Shown here: positions 32,440 through 40,817 of the stretch, piece after piece
Layout of the letters: every line of letters starts with the position of its first letter
Numbering within the stretch: the stretch's first letter is position 1
Origin: Streptomyces sp. 3214.6
GTDB lineage: Bacteria > Actinomycetota > Actinomycetes > Streptomycetales > Streptomycetaceae
Direction: 5' to 3'
Length of the DNA stretch: 64,000 nt
Assembly (NCBI RefSeq): GCF_900129855.1
Contig: NZ_LT670819.1
Coordinates: 6,076,001-6,140,000 of the forward strand
Translations under genes and position numbers: made by a program
Notes under the pieces: model-generated
Told to the model about the DNA's origin: nothing
The model's input: the letters and a program-made list of their open reading frames with translations, nothing else
Databases searched by the model: none

Positions 32440-32615
32440 CACGCGGTCAGATCGGCTGTGGTCGGGGTCTGCATGCCGTTCCGGAGCCGGGAGACTTTGG
32501 AGGGCTGACAACCGAGCTTGGCGGCAAGAACCCTGCCTTCGAGACCGGCCTCGGCGCGCAGCTCGCGCAGCCTCGCGCCGAGGGCCTCTCTGGCGGTCTG
32601 GTAGTCCGTGCTCAC
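32440..32615 (-). pseudogene. Truncated XRE-family regulator
   Basis: The GTG start at 32615 overlaps the end of the DUF6879 gene (GTGA). The frame reads MSTDYQTAREALGARLRELRAEAGLEGRVLAAKLGCQPSKVSRLRNGMQTPTTADLTAWA, a complete helix-turn-helix. It then turns into Ser/Arg-rich nonsense with no ligand domain, and its open frame runs into serS. At the same place the neighbouring frame shows a protein-like end (PQLSYSARRPLDAVKYLVDGLNS, stop at 32359) of a different gene. This looks like a deletion junction. Intact members have about 200 further residues. Confidence 0.6.
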
Positions 32616-33338
32616 ATGGGCGAACGTACCCGCCCGGCGAACTCTTGGGTACGGACGGCATGGTGCCAGGCGGCGTCCCTGGCCTGGCAGGCGGCCAGGA
32701 CTTCGGCGGGGTCTTCGGTGACGTACACGCCCAGGGTGGTGTCCTCGTCGTCGAACGCGAAGCGGGCGAGGATCTTCGCGTCGAAGAGCCAGAAGTCGTA
32801 GTCGGTCAACCGAAGTTCCTGAGCCCGGGCGCGGGTCAGATTGCGGATGTCCTCGCCCGCGGCGACGTTGCCTGGCGCGCTCGCCAGAAGAAACTCCTGT
32901 CCTTGGGTCGGGGGTTCGTCGACCAGGCGTACGCGCTCGAACCGCTTGCCCTGAGCTGTCTGGGTGCGGACGTTCTCCCGCCAGGCGTTGTCCGGGTCGC
33001 GAGAGATGTCCTCTCCCGCGCTTGGGACTGTTGCGGTCGGAGGCGTAGCCCCGGCGCGTCTCCAGCCGCCAAGCGGTGTGCTTGAAGTCCCGGAAGAGAC
33101 CGGAGACGGAGGCGAACGGCTGGAGTTCGGAGGCGTCGCTCCTGGGCGCGTAGCGGGTCAGCAGGCTGCGCGGGACGCGAACGAAGGTCTCCGACTCCTT
33201 CACGTCCCGCAATTGGACCAGGTGCTCCGGGTCGGTCTCCCGCTCGCCCTGGACAAGGATCTCGTCAGTTCCCTCGATGTCGTACAGGGTGGGGCAGTCA
33301 CCGTCGTCGCTGGTTGTGCCGATGAACCTGAGCGTCAC
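32612..33338 (-). pseudogene. DUF6879-type gene broken by a frameshift
   Basis: From GTG at 33338 the frame reads MTLRFIGTTSDDGDCPTLYDIEG..., then ELQPFASVSGLFRDFKHTAWRLETRRGYASDRNSPK and loses sense. One frame over, sense resumes with GEDISRDPDNAWRENVRTQTAQGKRFERVRLVDEPPTQGQEFLLASAPGNVAAGEDIRNLTRARAQELRLTDYDFWLFDAKILARFAFDDEDTTLGVYVTEDP and ends at VRSPM. Together these are a DUF6879 protein missing a few residues where the two parts meet (33010-33024). DUF6879 genes normally form a set with an XRE regulator, which here follows with a 4-bp overlap but is truncated. The N-terminal RFIG part may originally have been a separate small gene. Confidence 0.65.
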
Positions 33339-33492
33339 GTGGCCCTCCGTCTGCGGTGGTGGGAGATCCAGGATGAGTGTGTCGTCTCGGGCTCGCTCGA
33401 GAATTGCGGCAGATTGCGCCTACTGAATGCTGGCCTGCAATTGCGCGCAAGCAACTCCGGCGAGCAGGCGACGAGGGATCCCTCGGGTGCCG

Positions 33493-33705
33493 TCAGCCCG
33501 TGGTGCCACGCTTCACGGCACTTATGAACGAGAACCAGGCCCCGCTTCGCACAGCGAGCTCAGCTCTTCCCACCCTCTTCGAGTCGCGAACCAGAGCCCC
33601 GCCATCCATCAGCGCGCACTCGACGCACTCCCCTCCCGCACCGTTGCTGTACGACGACGTGAACCACGTCGGACGGCTGGTCTCGCTGGGCTCTGCAATG
33701 CTCAC
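33493..33705 (-). CDS. DUF397 protein
   Basis: 70 residues, all DUF397: TWFTSSYSNGAGGECVECALMDGGALVRDSKRVGRAELAVRSGAWFSFISAVKRG. The start overlaps the stop of the XRE gene (ATGA), so they are translated together. Family knowledge: DUF397 proteins are partners of XRE-DUF5753 regulators in Streptomyces; in BldB/WhiJ-like systems they counter the regulator. This copy looks intact. Confidence 0.88.
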   Translation of the reverse strand: MSIAEPSETSRPTWFTSSYSNGAGGECVECALMDGGALVRDSKRVGRAELAVRSGAWFSFISAVKRGTTG

Positions 33706-34550
33706 CTTGCGTATTCCTTCAGGACTGTTTCGATCAGGTGGGCCGAACGCTGAGGGCTCAGGGCAGCGGCCCGCAGGCCGTCGAACGCTCGGGTGTACTC
33801 ACGAACATGATGCTCGCCTTCCAGGTAGACGGCATCGGTGATGCCGTCCCGATAGACGATGTCGGGATCCTCCTGCGCAGGAAAGCCCAGCATGGTGAAT
33901 GAGCCCGTGGCCGGATAGGTGCCGGAGTCGAAGGGGAGGACCTGAAGGGTCACGGTGGGCAACTGGGCAGTGTCCAGGACGCGTTCGATCTGTTCGCGCA
34001 TCAGTGCTCGGTCCCCTATGACATTGCGCAGAGCGCCTTCGTTCACGATGAACCAGGCTTCGGGGGCGTCGGGCCCTTTCAGGAGGGCCTGACGCTCCAT
34101 GCGTACTTGTACGGCCCTGTCGATGTCTTCGGCGGACATGTGCGCGCCGGTCTTGTGGAGCTCGGACGTGTAGGCGTGGGTCTGCATGAGGCCGGGCACC
34201 AGCTCGCACTGGTACTGGCGGAAGGTGGAGGCCTCCTGTTCCAGACCGATGTAGATGTTGAACCATTCCGGCACACCTGAGCCGTGGACCTGCCACCAGC
34301 CCCGCATCTTGGCCTGCCGGGCAAGCGACTTGAGGAACTCGCGCAGTTCGTCGCTGGTGCCGTAGAACCGGCAGAGGGCGTCGATGTCCGACGGCTGCAC
34401 CCGGCCGCTGCCCGTCTCCATGCGATTGACCTTGGAACCGCTCCAGTCCAGCGCCGCGCCGACCTGGGCGCAGGTGAGAGTGGCCTGCTCACGGAGCTTC
34501 TTCAGCTCGTACGAGAGGCGGCGACGGCGTGCCGTAGGTGATCCGGCCAT
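33702..34550 (-). CDS. XRE-family regulator with DUF5753 domain
   Basis: 282 residues. The helix-turn-helix is SYELKKLREQATLTCAQVGAALDWSGSKVNRMETGSGRVQPSDIDALCRFYG. The DUF5753 domain follows with the conserved YIGLEQEASTFRQYQCELVPGLMQTHAYTSE, WFIVNEGALRNVIGD, MREQIERVLDTAQLPTVTLQVLPFDSGTYPATGSFTML and DIVYRDGITDAVYLEGEHHVREYTRAFDGLRAAALSP. It is co-transcribed with DUF397 and divergent from an ATP-binding protein gene, the classic three-gene WhiJ-like arrangement. The output is probably developmental or secondary-metabolism control. Confidence 0.92.
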   Translation of the reverse strand: MAGSPTARRRRLSYELKKLREQATLTCAQVGAALDWSGSKVNRMETGSGRVQPSDIDALCRFYGTSDELREFLKSLARQAKMRGWWQVHGSGVPEWFNIYIGLEQEASTFRQYQCELVPGLMQTHAYTSELHKTGAHMSAEDIDRAVQVRMERQALLKGPDAPEAWFIVNEGALRNVIGDRALMREQIERVLDTAQLPTVTLQVLPFDSGTYPATGSFTMLGFPAQEDPDIVYRDGITDAVYLEGEHHVREYTRAFDGLRAAALSPQRSAHLIETVLKEYAR

Positions 34551-34764
34551 ATCAACCCCGTTTCAGATAGCGGGCGTTCAGTCTCACGCCAAGGGGTGTG
34601 CTTGCCAATCACTCGGAAGTGGGAATCTCGCCGTGCACATTGCATGAAGGGATCTGCAACCCTCACTCTGAGTGCAACGCAACTCATCGTGAGTGCCCGT
34701 GACGCTGTGTCGCCCATGGGGTGTCGCAACGGCGAGAGGGGTTTTCGTGGGTCAGGAAGCATGC

Positions 34765-35409
34765 ATGTCGCGCAAGCCGTGGGACCTTGCCTTCACGGCC
34801 GAGCCGAGAGAAGTGGCTGCCCTGCGTCGGATCATGCGGCTGCATCTCGGCATCTGGGGGCTACAGGAAGTCATCGACGAAGCTCAGCTCTGCATGAGCG
34901 AGTTGGTCTCCAACGTCATCACGCACGTCGGCCCCGGAACCCCAGCCACGCTCGCGGTTTCGATGAACGGGGTTCGCCTGCGCATTGAGGTCCACGACCC
35001 CGATGCACGTGCCTTGCCCACCCTCCTTGACGCGAACACCAACTCCGAGGCTGGGCGAGGCATGGCGCTTGTGGACGCCATTGCCGACCGCTGGGGCGTC
35101 CAACTACACGCTGACCAGAAGGTGACGTGGTGTGAGCTGGCCACTGGCCTGACCCCGGCAAACGGCCACTCCCCGAATCCGCGTATCGCACGAGCCGAGA
35201 AGATGTTTGAGCTGTACGAAGTGGCAGCGCCCTGGGGTATCCATGGCTCGAGCAGGCTTCGCGCGGCGGTCAGGGAATCCGTGGCGGTAGATGCAATCGC
35301 TGACCTCCTCCACTGGCTCCGACTACATGGTCACGATGCGGAAGAGGCTCTAGACCGAGCGCAGATGCGCTTCGAGGCTGAGCTCGAAGGTGTAGGCGAA
35401 TCGCTGTGA
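34765..35409 (+). CDS. ATP-binding protein (GHKL anti-sigma-like kinase)
   Basis: 214 residues with an RsbW-like HATPase_c domain: N box QLCMSELVSNVITHVG, LRIEVHDPDARALP and G box SEAGRGMALVDAIADRWGV. The conserved Asn and the Gly-rich lid indicate ATP binding. A helical C-terminal extension of about 70 residues (FELYEVAAPWGIHGSSRLRAAVRE..LHWLRLHGHDAEEALDRAQMRFEAE) is not part of the kinase domain and resembles a separate small Streptomyces protein family. The ATG at 34765 has AGGAAG 5 bp upstream; a GTG at 34747 is possible. It is divergent from the XRE-DUF397 genes and its stop lies 2 bp from that of the convergent helicase gene. Confidence 0.88.
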   Translation: MSRKPWDLAFTAEPREVAALRRIMRLHLGIWGLQEVIDEAQLCMSELVSNVITHVGPGTPATLAVSMNGVRLRIEVHDPDARALPTLLDANTNSEAGRGMALVDAIADRWGVQLHADQKVTWCELATGLTPANGHSPNPRIARAEKMFELYEVAAPWGIHGSSRLRAAVRESVAVDAIADLLHWLRLHGHDAEEALDRAQMRFEAELEGVGESL

Positions 35410-35411
35410 TG

Positions 35412-38400
35412 TCACCCGGCCTTGATTGTCGAGTACGTCCAGACATCCGCCGGGATCTTGTGCTTGAGCCGCCAGGTGATGGCCATCGGCTTGCTCCCGG
35501 TGTGACCCTCGAACTCGGCAGGGCCAAGCAGCATCCATGGTTGTGACGCGCCGATGTCAGAGGTCTTGTACCGCCGCACGAAAAGCAGGACGTGGCTGCC
35601 GTTTGTCACGTGGTGTTGGTAGCGCTGACCGGTGGGGGAGGATTCTGAGATCTGGTTTTGGGACTCCCAATGGAATTGAGTCTCACTCAGCGCGTAGTCG
35701 TGGTAGCGAGTCTGCGGGGAGAAGTCCTTCTCGTCCTTCTCCAAGGTGATGAGTAGAGCGTCGGTCTTGATCGACTCGCACCACTTCACGCCCTCACGGA
35801 AGTCCCCAGGCATAAAGCCACCAATTACGGACTGACCAAGAGCCGGCAGGATCTCTTCGCGAGTGTAGGAGGCACGCACCGTCAGCGGAATTCCGGTCTC
35901 ACCGCCCATACCGAGGAGTGCGATTGGGACGTGTTCGGTGTGAGCAAGGTTGTATGCCAATACCTGACGCAGCTCGCTACGCACAGCGTGCTGCTTACGC
36001 AACATCGCAAACCCAGCGTCGTAATGCGTGAATCCCTTCCGTGTCACACCGCCGAGGGGCCACAGCTGGAAGAAGAGCATGCGGGCGTAGGCCTGGCCCT
36101 GCTCGTCGAGCTCGCTATAGGCGGGAGCGGCATCCTCCAGCAGTCGGGTGTAGGCAGCCACCCGCAGCGGGTCGTCCACGTGGAGGAAGGAGGAGACACG
36201 CTTGAGAAAGGCCGCTTCACCTTCGGGTGCCTCTCCCTTGAGGAGTCCTGAGCGGCGGAGCAGCCCAGTCCAGGAGTTGCCATTGCCTCGGTAAAGCTCC
36301 TTGAGTTCACGGCCGCTCTCTTCCAGGTATCGGCTCAGCTGTGGCTCGGCGTAGTCAGCCACCTCGCGGGCCAACGCCGTTACATTGACGCTGATCTGCT
36401 CCTTGATGTTGGCGATGATGGTTTTCTTCGCCTTCTCCTCAAGGATGATCTCGCAGCCGGACGGGAGCTGAGGGAAGTCGTGCTCGATGTGGTCCAGCAG
36501 GCGCTTTCGGGTCAGGTTCGTCAGCGCGCGGAACTGGTTCTCGAAGCGGAACTCCTTGCGGTGCTGCCCGATGAAGTCGAGCACGGTGAGCACCGCCTTG
36601 TCCTCAGTGCGGCGGAGGCCGCGGCCGAGTTGCTGCAGGAACACGGTCGCACTGGAGGTCGGGCGGAGTAGGAGCAGGGTGTCTACGTCAGGGATATCGA
36701 GCCCCTCGTTGAAGAGGTCGACGGAGAAGATCACCTGGAGCGCTCCGGACCTCAGGTCCGCGAGCGCCTGCCTGCGCTGTTCGGTAGGGGTCTCGCCGGA
36801 CAGCGCAATGGCGTTCAGGCCGGCCGTTCGGAAGGCCTCTGCCATGAAGTGGGCGTGAGTGACCGATACGCAGAATCCCAGGGCGCGTATTCCTGCGGGC
36901 TCCGCTATCTTCTCCCGGACCGCCTTCACGACCAGTCGTGCACGCCTGAGATTGTTTGACAGGACGTTACTCAAAGCGCTTGCGTCATACGCTCCGCGCT
37001 TCCACTCCACCGTGCTGAGGTCAGTGTTATCGCTAATGCCGAAATAGTGGAAGGGACTGAGGAGTTCATTCTCCAGCGCCTCCCACAAGCGCATTTCGGC
37101 GGCGATCCGGCCGTCAAAAAATTCGTCCTGGATGTTCTTGCCGTCCATGCGCTCCGGTGTCGCCGTGAGCCCCAGCAGTTCCAGCGGCTGAAAATGATCA
37201 ACGATCTTTCGGTACGTTGGTGATGTCCCGTGATGGAACTCGTCGATCACGATCACGTCGAAGTGGTCAGGGGAGAACCGGTCGAGTGTCTTGGCGTTCA
37301 GCGATTGCACGCTGGCGAACACATGTGTCCAGTGCTCTGGGTTGTCGCCACTGTGGAAGGCTTCACCAAAGTTGGGATCCACCAGCACGTCCTGATAGGT
37401 CCGCATTGACTGCTGCAAGATCTCCTTTCGGTGAGCAATGAACAGGAGTCGCAGGTCACGGCCGTGCTTCTTTTTCAACTGCTTGTAGTCAAGGGCTGCC
37501 ATGACAGTTTTGCCGGTGCCGGTGGCCGCTACGAGCAGATTTCGGTGCCGGTCGTGTACCTCCCGCTCCACCTCCAGCCGCTCCAACATGTCGCGCTGAT
37601 GTGGATACGGCCGTACTTCCAGGCCAGACAACGTGATCCCACGGTCGGCGGCACTGGTCGACGACGTGCCACCTGCGATAGCAAGAGCCTCTTGAAGTCG
37701 CTCTCCGTCAGATTCGGGGTCGTAAATTTCAAACGCAGGATCGCTCCAGTAGGCCTCAAACGTGGCATCGAACTTTCGCAGCACGTCGGGAGTGGCGACG
37801 GAAGACAACCGAACATTCCACTCCAGGCCATCGAGAAGCGCCGCCTTGGAGAGATTGGAACTGCCGACATAGGCCGTGTCGTAGCCGCTCTTGCGACGGA
37901 AAAGCCAAGCCTTGGCATGCAGCCGCGTCGTGCGGGTCTCGTAGTTGACCTTGACCTCGGCGTTGAATTCCTGCACCAACCGGTCCAGCGCACGGCGTTC
38001 GGTGGCCCCGATGTAGGTCGTGGTGATGACCCGTATCGGCACGTCCCGCTCATGGGCTGCTTTCAAGGACTGCTCGATGATGCGCAGACCGTGCCACTTT
38101 ACGAAGGCGCAGAGCAGGTCGACACTGTCGGCGGTGGCGAGTTCGGCGCGGAGCTCGAAGCCGAGGCTCGGATCCTCGGGCGAGTTGGTAATGAGGGCAG
38201 CGTCGGAGAGCGGGATGCCCGGCCGCACGGCGAAGACGCCCGGGGCCTCTTGGCGGGTGATCGCGAGGAGTTGGCGCGGGCCGTCCGCTACGAGTTCTAT
38301 CCATTCCTGCGCTCCATCCAGCGTGCTGATGGATTCTAGGATGTGGTTCGCCGCGTAGACACGTTCCTCTGCCGGAAGGTTCTGGAGGACACGCCGGACT

Positions 38401-38573
38401 GTTCCTGCGACATGCCTTGCCAAGACGTGCGGCACCGATCCTGGCCCCACTGCCTCACTCACGGGATGCCAACCAAGGCTGGTGAGCTCCTTCAGCTGCT
38501 GCTCGAAGCGCAGCGTGATGAGCTCCTCGTACAGGCCCGCGGAGGGTCCCGAAGGTTCGTCTGGCTTGGTCAT
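35412..38573 (-). CDS. PLD-domain SF2 helicase with DUF3427
   Basis: 1053 residues. Residues about 140-290 are a phospholipase D-like nuclease domain (VDLLCAFVKWHGLRIIEQSL, then LHAKAWLFRRKSGYDTAYVGSSNLSKAAL with His219, Lys221 and the GSSN motif). The SF2 helicase follows: Walker A ATGTGKT (350-356), motif II DEFH (444-447), LTATP, and motif VI QQLGRGLRR. The C-terminal part has DUF3427 features (GGVTRKGFTHYDAG, YTREEILPALG, HHVTNGSHVLLFVRRYK). The ATG at 38573 has GGGGGAA upstream. It is divergent from the SRA-HNH nuclease gene, which strongly suggests a restriction or phage-defence role: ATP-driven DNA translocation coupled to cleavage. GC content is lower than in neighbours, fitting acquired DNA. 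Confidence 0.88.
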   Translation of the reverse strand: MTKPDEPSGPSAGLYEELITLRFEQQLKELTSLGWHPVSEAVGPGSVPHVLARHVAGTVRRVLQNLPAEERVYAANHILESISTLDGAQEWIELVADGPRQLLAITRQEAPGVFAVRPGIPLSDAALITNSPEDPSLGFELRAELATADSVDLLCAFVKWHGLRIIEQSLKAAHERDVPIRVITTTYIGATERRALDRLVQEFNAEVKVNYETRTTRLHAKAWLFRRKSGYDTAYVGSSNLSKAALLDGLEWNVRLSSVATPDVLRKFDATFEAYWSDPAFEIYDPESDGERLQEALAIAGGTSSTSAADRGITLSGLEVRPYPHQRDMLERLEVEREVHDRHRNLLVAATGTGKTVMAALDYKQLKKKHGRDLRLLFIAHRKEILQQSMRTYQDVLVDPNFGEAFHSGDNPEHWTHVFASVQSLNAKTLDRFSPDHFDVIVIDEFHHGTSPTYRKIVDHFQPLELLGLTATPERMDGKNIQDEFFDGRIAAEMRLWEALENELLSPFHYFGISDNTDLSTVEWKRGAYDASALSNVLSNNLRRARLVVKAVREKIAEPAGIRALGFCVSVTHAHFMAEAFRTAGLNAIALSGETPTEQRRQALADLRSGALQVIFSVDLFNEGLDIPDVDTLLLLRPTSSATVFLQQLGRGLRRTEDKAVLTVLDFIGQHRKEFRFENQFRALTNLTRKRLLDHIEHDFPQLPSGCEIILEEKAKKTIIANIKEQISVNVTALAREVADYAEPQLSRYLEESGRELKELYRGNGNSWTGLLRRSGLLKGEAPEGEAAFLKRVSSFLHVDDPLRVAAYTRLLEDAAPAYSELDEQGQAYARMLFFQLWPLGGVTRKGFTHYDAGFAMLRKQHAVRSELRQVLAYNLAHTEHVPIALLGMGGETGIPLTVRASYTREEILPALGQSVIGGFMPGDFREGVKWCESIKTDALLITLEKDEKDFSPQTRYHDYALSETQFHWESQNQISESSPTGQRYQHHVTNGSHVLLFVRRYKTSDIGASQPWMLLGPAEFEGHTGSKPMAITWRLKHKIPADVWTYSTIKAG

Positions 38574-38731
38574 GTCGGATTCCCCCGCTCGCTTGGACAG
38601 CTGCCCTATGTGTAACAGAGGGCACTGACACGGACAGATGTAGGGGTGGAGCGGCTGGATCACGCGCTCCGCCTGGTCAGGTCTGATTATTTAGTTGACT
38701 GGATCGATCGAAGTCGGTCCAGTATGGGCGC

Positions 38732-39736
38732 GTGGAAATCAAACGGGTGATCGGGTCCATTGAGGGTGTCGTCGTGGGAGACCACTTCAGAAGCCGACTC
38801 AAGGTGATGGGCGCAAAGCTCCACCAAACGAACCAAAAGGGTATCTCCTGGCTCAAGGATGAGCAGGATGGCCTGCCGGTTGCCGACGCGATCGTCCTCA
38901 ACGGTGGGTATGTGGACGATGACGATCACTGGACGACCATGAAGTACACGGGTGCGTCGGAAGGCAAGGATCGTGACTCCGAGACCGGCAGGCTTCTTCG
39001 CAGTCAATCGTGGTCATACGTCGATAATGCTGCCCTCAAGCGCAGTTGTGAGCGCAAATACCCCATTCGCGTAATCCGCGGATACGAGGGTGACGAGCGG
39101 TACTCGCCGCCTAAGGGATATCGATACGACGGTTTGTTCAAGGTTACGGACTTTCGTACGGCTATATCCAAGTGGCCTGGTCCTGATGGGTCCGAGATCA
39201 AGATTTGCCAGTTTGACCTGGAGCGACTGCCTGACTCACAGCAGGGACTCACGTCGGTAGAGCGACGTATGGCCGAGATGCTCGAAGAAGTGGAGGAGCT
39301 CCACGCGGAAGAGGGTGAGGAGAGGTATCCAGAGGTGCGGACCGTGTCGGTCAAGCGCCTCATGCGCAGCGCGGCAACGTCACAACGTGTCAAGGCCCTC
39401 TACGACGGAGAGTGCCAGCTCTGCGGGCTCCGCTTGCTCGGCCCGGATGGTGCGCCGCACAGCCAGGGTGCGCATATCAGGCCCTTGGGAGGACCTCACA
39501 ATGGGCCTGATGTTGAGCCAAATATTCTTTGTGTCTGCCCCAACTGCCACGTACGACTGGACGTTGGCGCGGTGGTTGTGGAGAAGGATTGGTCAATCGT
39601 TGTGCGTGCAGCCATGTTCGGCGCACCGATATTGCCGAAACTCAGGACCAAGGGCTGGCATCGGGTGCATCCGGAGTACATCCGTTATCACCGCGAGTGG
39701 TGGGAGAGCCGAGGGAATCTCGGCCAGAACTCCTAG
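38732..39736 (+). CDS. SRA (YDG)-HNH modification-dependent endonuclease
   Basis: 334 residues. The N-terminal SRA/YDG domain (IGSIEGVVVGDHF, DAIVLNGGYVDDDDHWTTMKYTGASEG, ALKRSCERKYPIRVIRGYEGD, then GYRYDGLFKV with the YDG motif) reads modified cytosine in DNA. The C-terminal HNH domain has two zinc knuckles (CQLCGLRL and CPNCH) around AHIRPLGGPHNGPDVEPNILCVCPNCHVRLD, containing the catalytic His. This is the layout of McrA-like type IV restriction enzymes of Streptomyces. GTG start at 38732 with a weak SD; it may be expressed at low level. It is divergent from the PLD-helicase and separated by 158 bp. It probably cuts DNA carrying 5-methyl- or 5-hydroxymethylcytosine. Confidence 0.9.
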   Translation: MEIKRVIGSIEGVVVGDHFRSRLKVMGAKLHQTNQKGISWLKDEQDGLPVADAIVLNGGYVDDDDHWTTMKYTGASEGKDRDSETGRLLRSQSWSYVDNAALKRSCERKYPIRVIRGYEGDERYSPPKGYRYDGLFKVTDFRTAISKWPGPDGSEIKICQFDLERLPDSQQGLTSVERRMAEMLEEVEELHAEEGEERYPEVRTVSVKRLMRSAATSQRVKALYDGECQLCGLRLLGPDGAPHSQGAHIRPLGGPHNGPDVEPNILCVCPNCHVRLDVGAVVVEKDWSIVVRAAMFGAPILPKLRTKGWHRVHPEYIRYHREWWESRGNLGQNS

Positions 39737-39815
39737 TAGTGCTTCGGCCCCGAAGGCGCTCCCTCCCGCCCAACGCCCCGGCCCCGCACCGCCGTCAGCG
39801 GCCGAGGTGGCCGGA

Positions 39816-39850
39816 GGCCGGTTCCGGGCCGGGCCGGGCCGGAACCGGCC
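39816..39850. terminator. Hairpin terminator
   Basis: GGCCGGTTCCGG (39816-39827) pairs with CCGGAACCGGCC (39839-39850), 11-nt loop. It lies between the convergent SRA-HNH and lectin genes and overlaps the latter's stop. Confidence 0.75.
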
Positions 39851-40806
39851 TACTTCCACAGCTGTTCCCGGCGCGTGCCGTTGCAGGTGGTCACCATGAC
39901 CTGCGTGGCGCCGCCGAAGGATGGGGCGGCGATCTCCAGGCAGTGGCCGGTGTTGGTGTTCTTCAAGGGCTGGCCTGCCGAGGTGGAGGTGCCGAGGCTC
40001 CATTTGACGTAGCCGGTTCCGCCGGGGGCGTCGCAGGCTTCCAGTTGGGTCGAGTAGTCGTTGTTGAAGGGTGCCGACAGGCACTTTCCGTTTGCGCGGT
40101 TGACCAGTTCGAAGGTGCCGCCGCCGGTGGAGCGCAGCGTCCATGTGTAGGCGTCGCTGGAGCTGCAGGTTCCGAAGCCGGGGTAGACGTCGCCGTCGCT
40201 GCCGTACACGCACTGGTCGTTGGAGGCGTTTCGGAGGGTCGACACGGATCCCGGGGAGAGGGTGGCGGAGTCGGACTTCGCGGGGGGTGGTGTTCCCGCG
40301 TCGGGCGTGCTCCCCGTGTTGGACCTGGGCTTGGTTCTGGTCTGTACCGGCTGGGCTACGGGCTCCGCGGAGCCGCTCGCGCGGGGGGCCGGGGCCGACG
40401 GGGAGCGGATGGCGGACGGGGAGCCGGAAGGCGAGGGCGATGGGGAGGTCGACGTGGGGGGCGACAGTGAGGGCGCCGGGAGAGTGCGCTCGGGGCCTGA
40501 TGATCTGGGGGAGGAGTTCGGGAGGCCTGGGAGGAGGGCGATGGCCGTGATCGTGCCGCCCGCCACGACGACGGGCACGATCACCATGCGCAAGCGGCGT
40601 ACGCGCCGGTCCCGGTCGGCGACGTTCTCGGCGATGGCGACGTTCTCGGCGTGGCCGATCGCCACGCCCCCGTGGGTGGCCGTGACGGCGGTGTGAGCGG
40701 TGATGCGCGGGGGACGGCCGCCGTCACCGTGTGCGCCGAAGCCCCAAGCGTGCCGCAGCCTTCCGGAAGGCGTACGGCTGCCGCTCGGCTGCTGTGGACC
40801 TGACAA
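39850..40806 (-). CDS. Membrane-anchored ricin-type lectin protein
   Basis: About 318 residues. A short cytoplasmic part (ITAHTAVTATHGGVAIGHAENVAIAENVADRDRR) is followed by one membrane segment (MVIVPVVVAGGTITAIALLPGL), a Ser/Pro/Thr spacer of about 90 residues and a C-terminal ricin beta-trefoil of about 130 residues with QxW-type repeats (SDAYTWTLRSTGGGTFELVNRANGKCLSA, GTGYVKWSLGTS..NTNTGHCLEIA, EQLWK) outside the cell. The start is uncertain: TTG at 40806 keeps the N-terminal motif and starts 11 bp after the preceding stop; GTG at 40665 would remove it. It is the last gene of a four-gene operon. The cytoplasmic repeat resembles the C terminus of the preceding gene product. Confidence 0.75.
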   Translation of the reverse strand: MSGPQQPSGSRTPSGRLRHAWGFGAHGDGGRPPRITAHTAVTATHGGVAIGHAENVAIAENVADRDRRVRRLRMVIVPVVVAGGTITAIALLPGLPNSSPRSSGPERTLPAPSLSPPTSTSPSPSPSGSPSAIRSPSAPAPRASGSAEPVAQPVQTRTKPRSNTGSTPDAGTPPPAKSDSATLSPGSVSTLRNASNDQCVYGSDGDVYPGFGTCSSSDAYTWTLRSTGGGTFELVNRANGKCLSAPFNNDYSTQLEACDAPGGTGYVKWSLGTSTSAGQPLKNTNTGHCLEIAAPSFGGATQVMVTTCNGTRREQLWK

Positions 40807-40817
40807 GCCGGGGGCGG

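Noticed and set aside
32058..33338. A single 426-residue minus-strand protein
   Set aside because: It joins the start of a DUF6879 gene, a stretch of out-of-frame sequence and a truncated XRE gene, and overlaps the start of serS. It is an artefact of frameshifts.
36900..37200. Possible frameshift in the PLD-helicase because of lower GC and a different third-base pattern
   Set aside because: The reading frame is continuous through all helicase motifs; the composition only suggests transfer.
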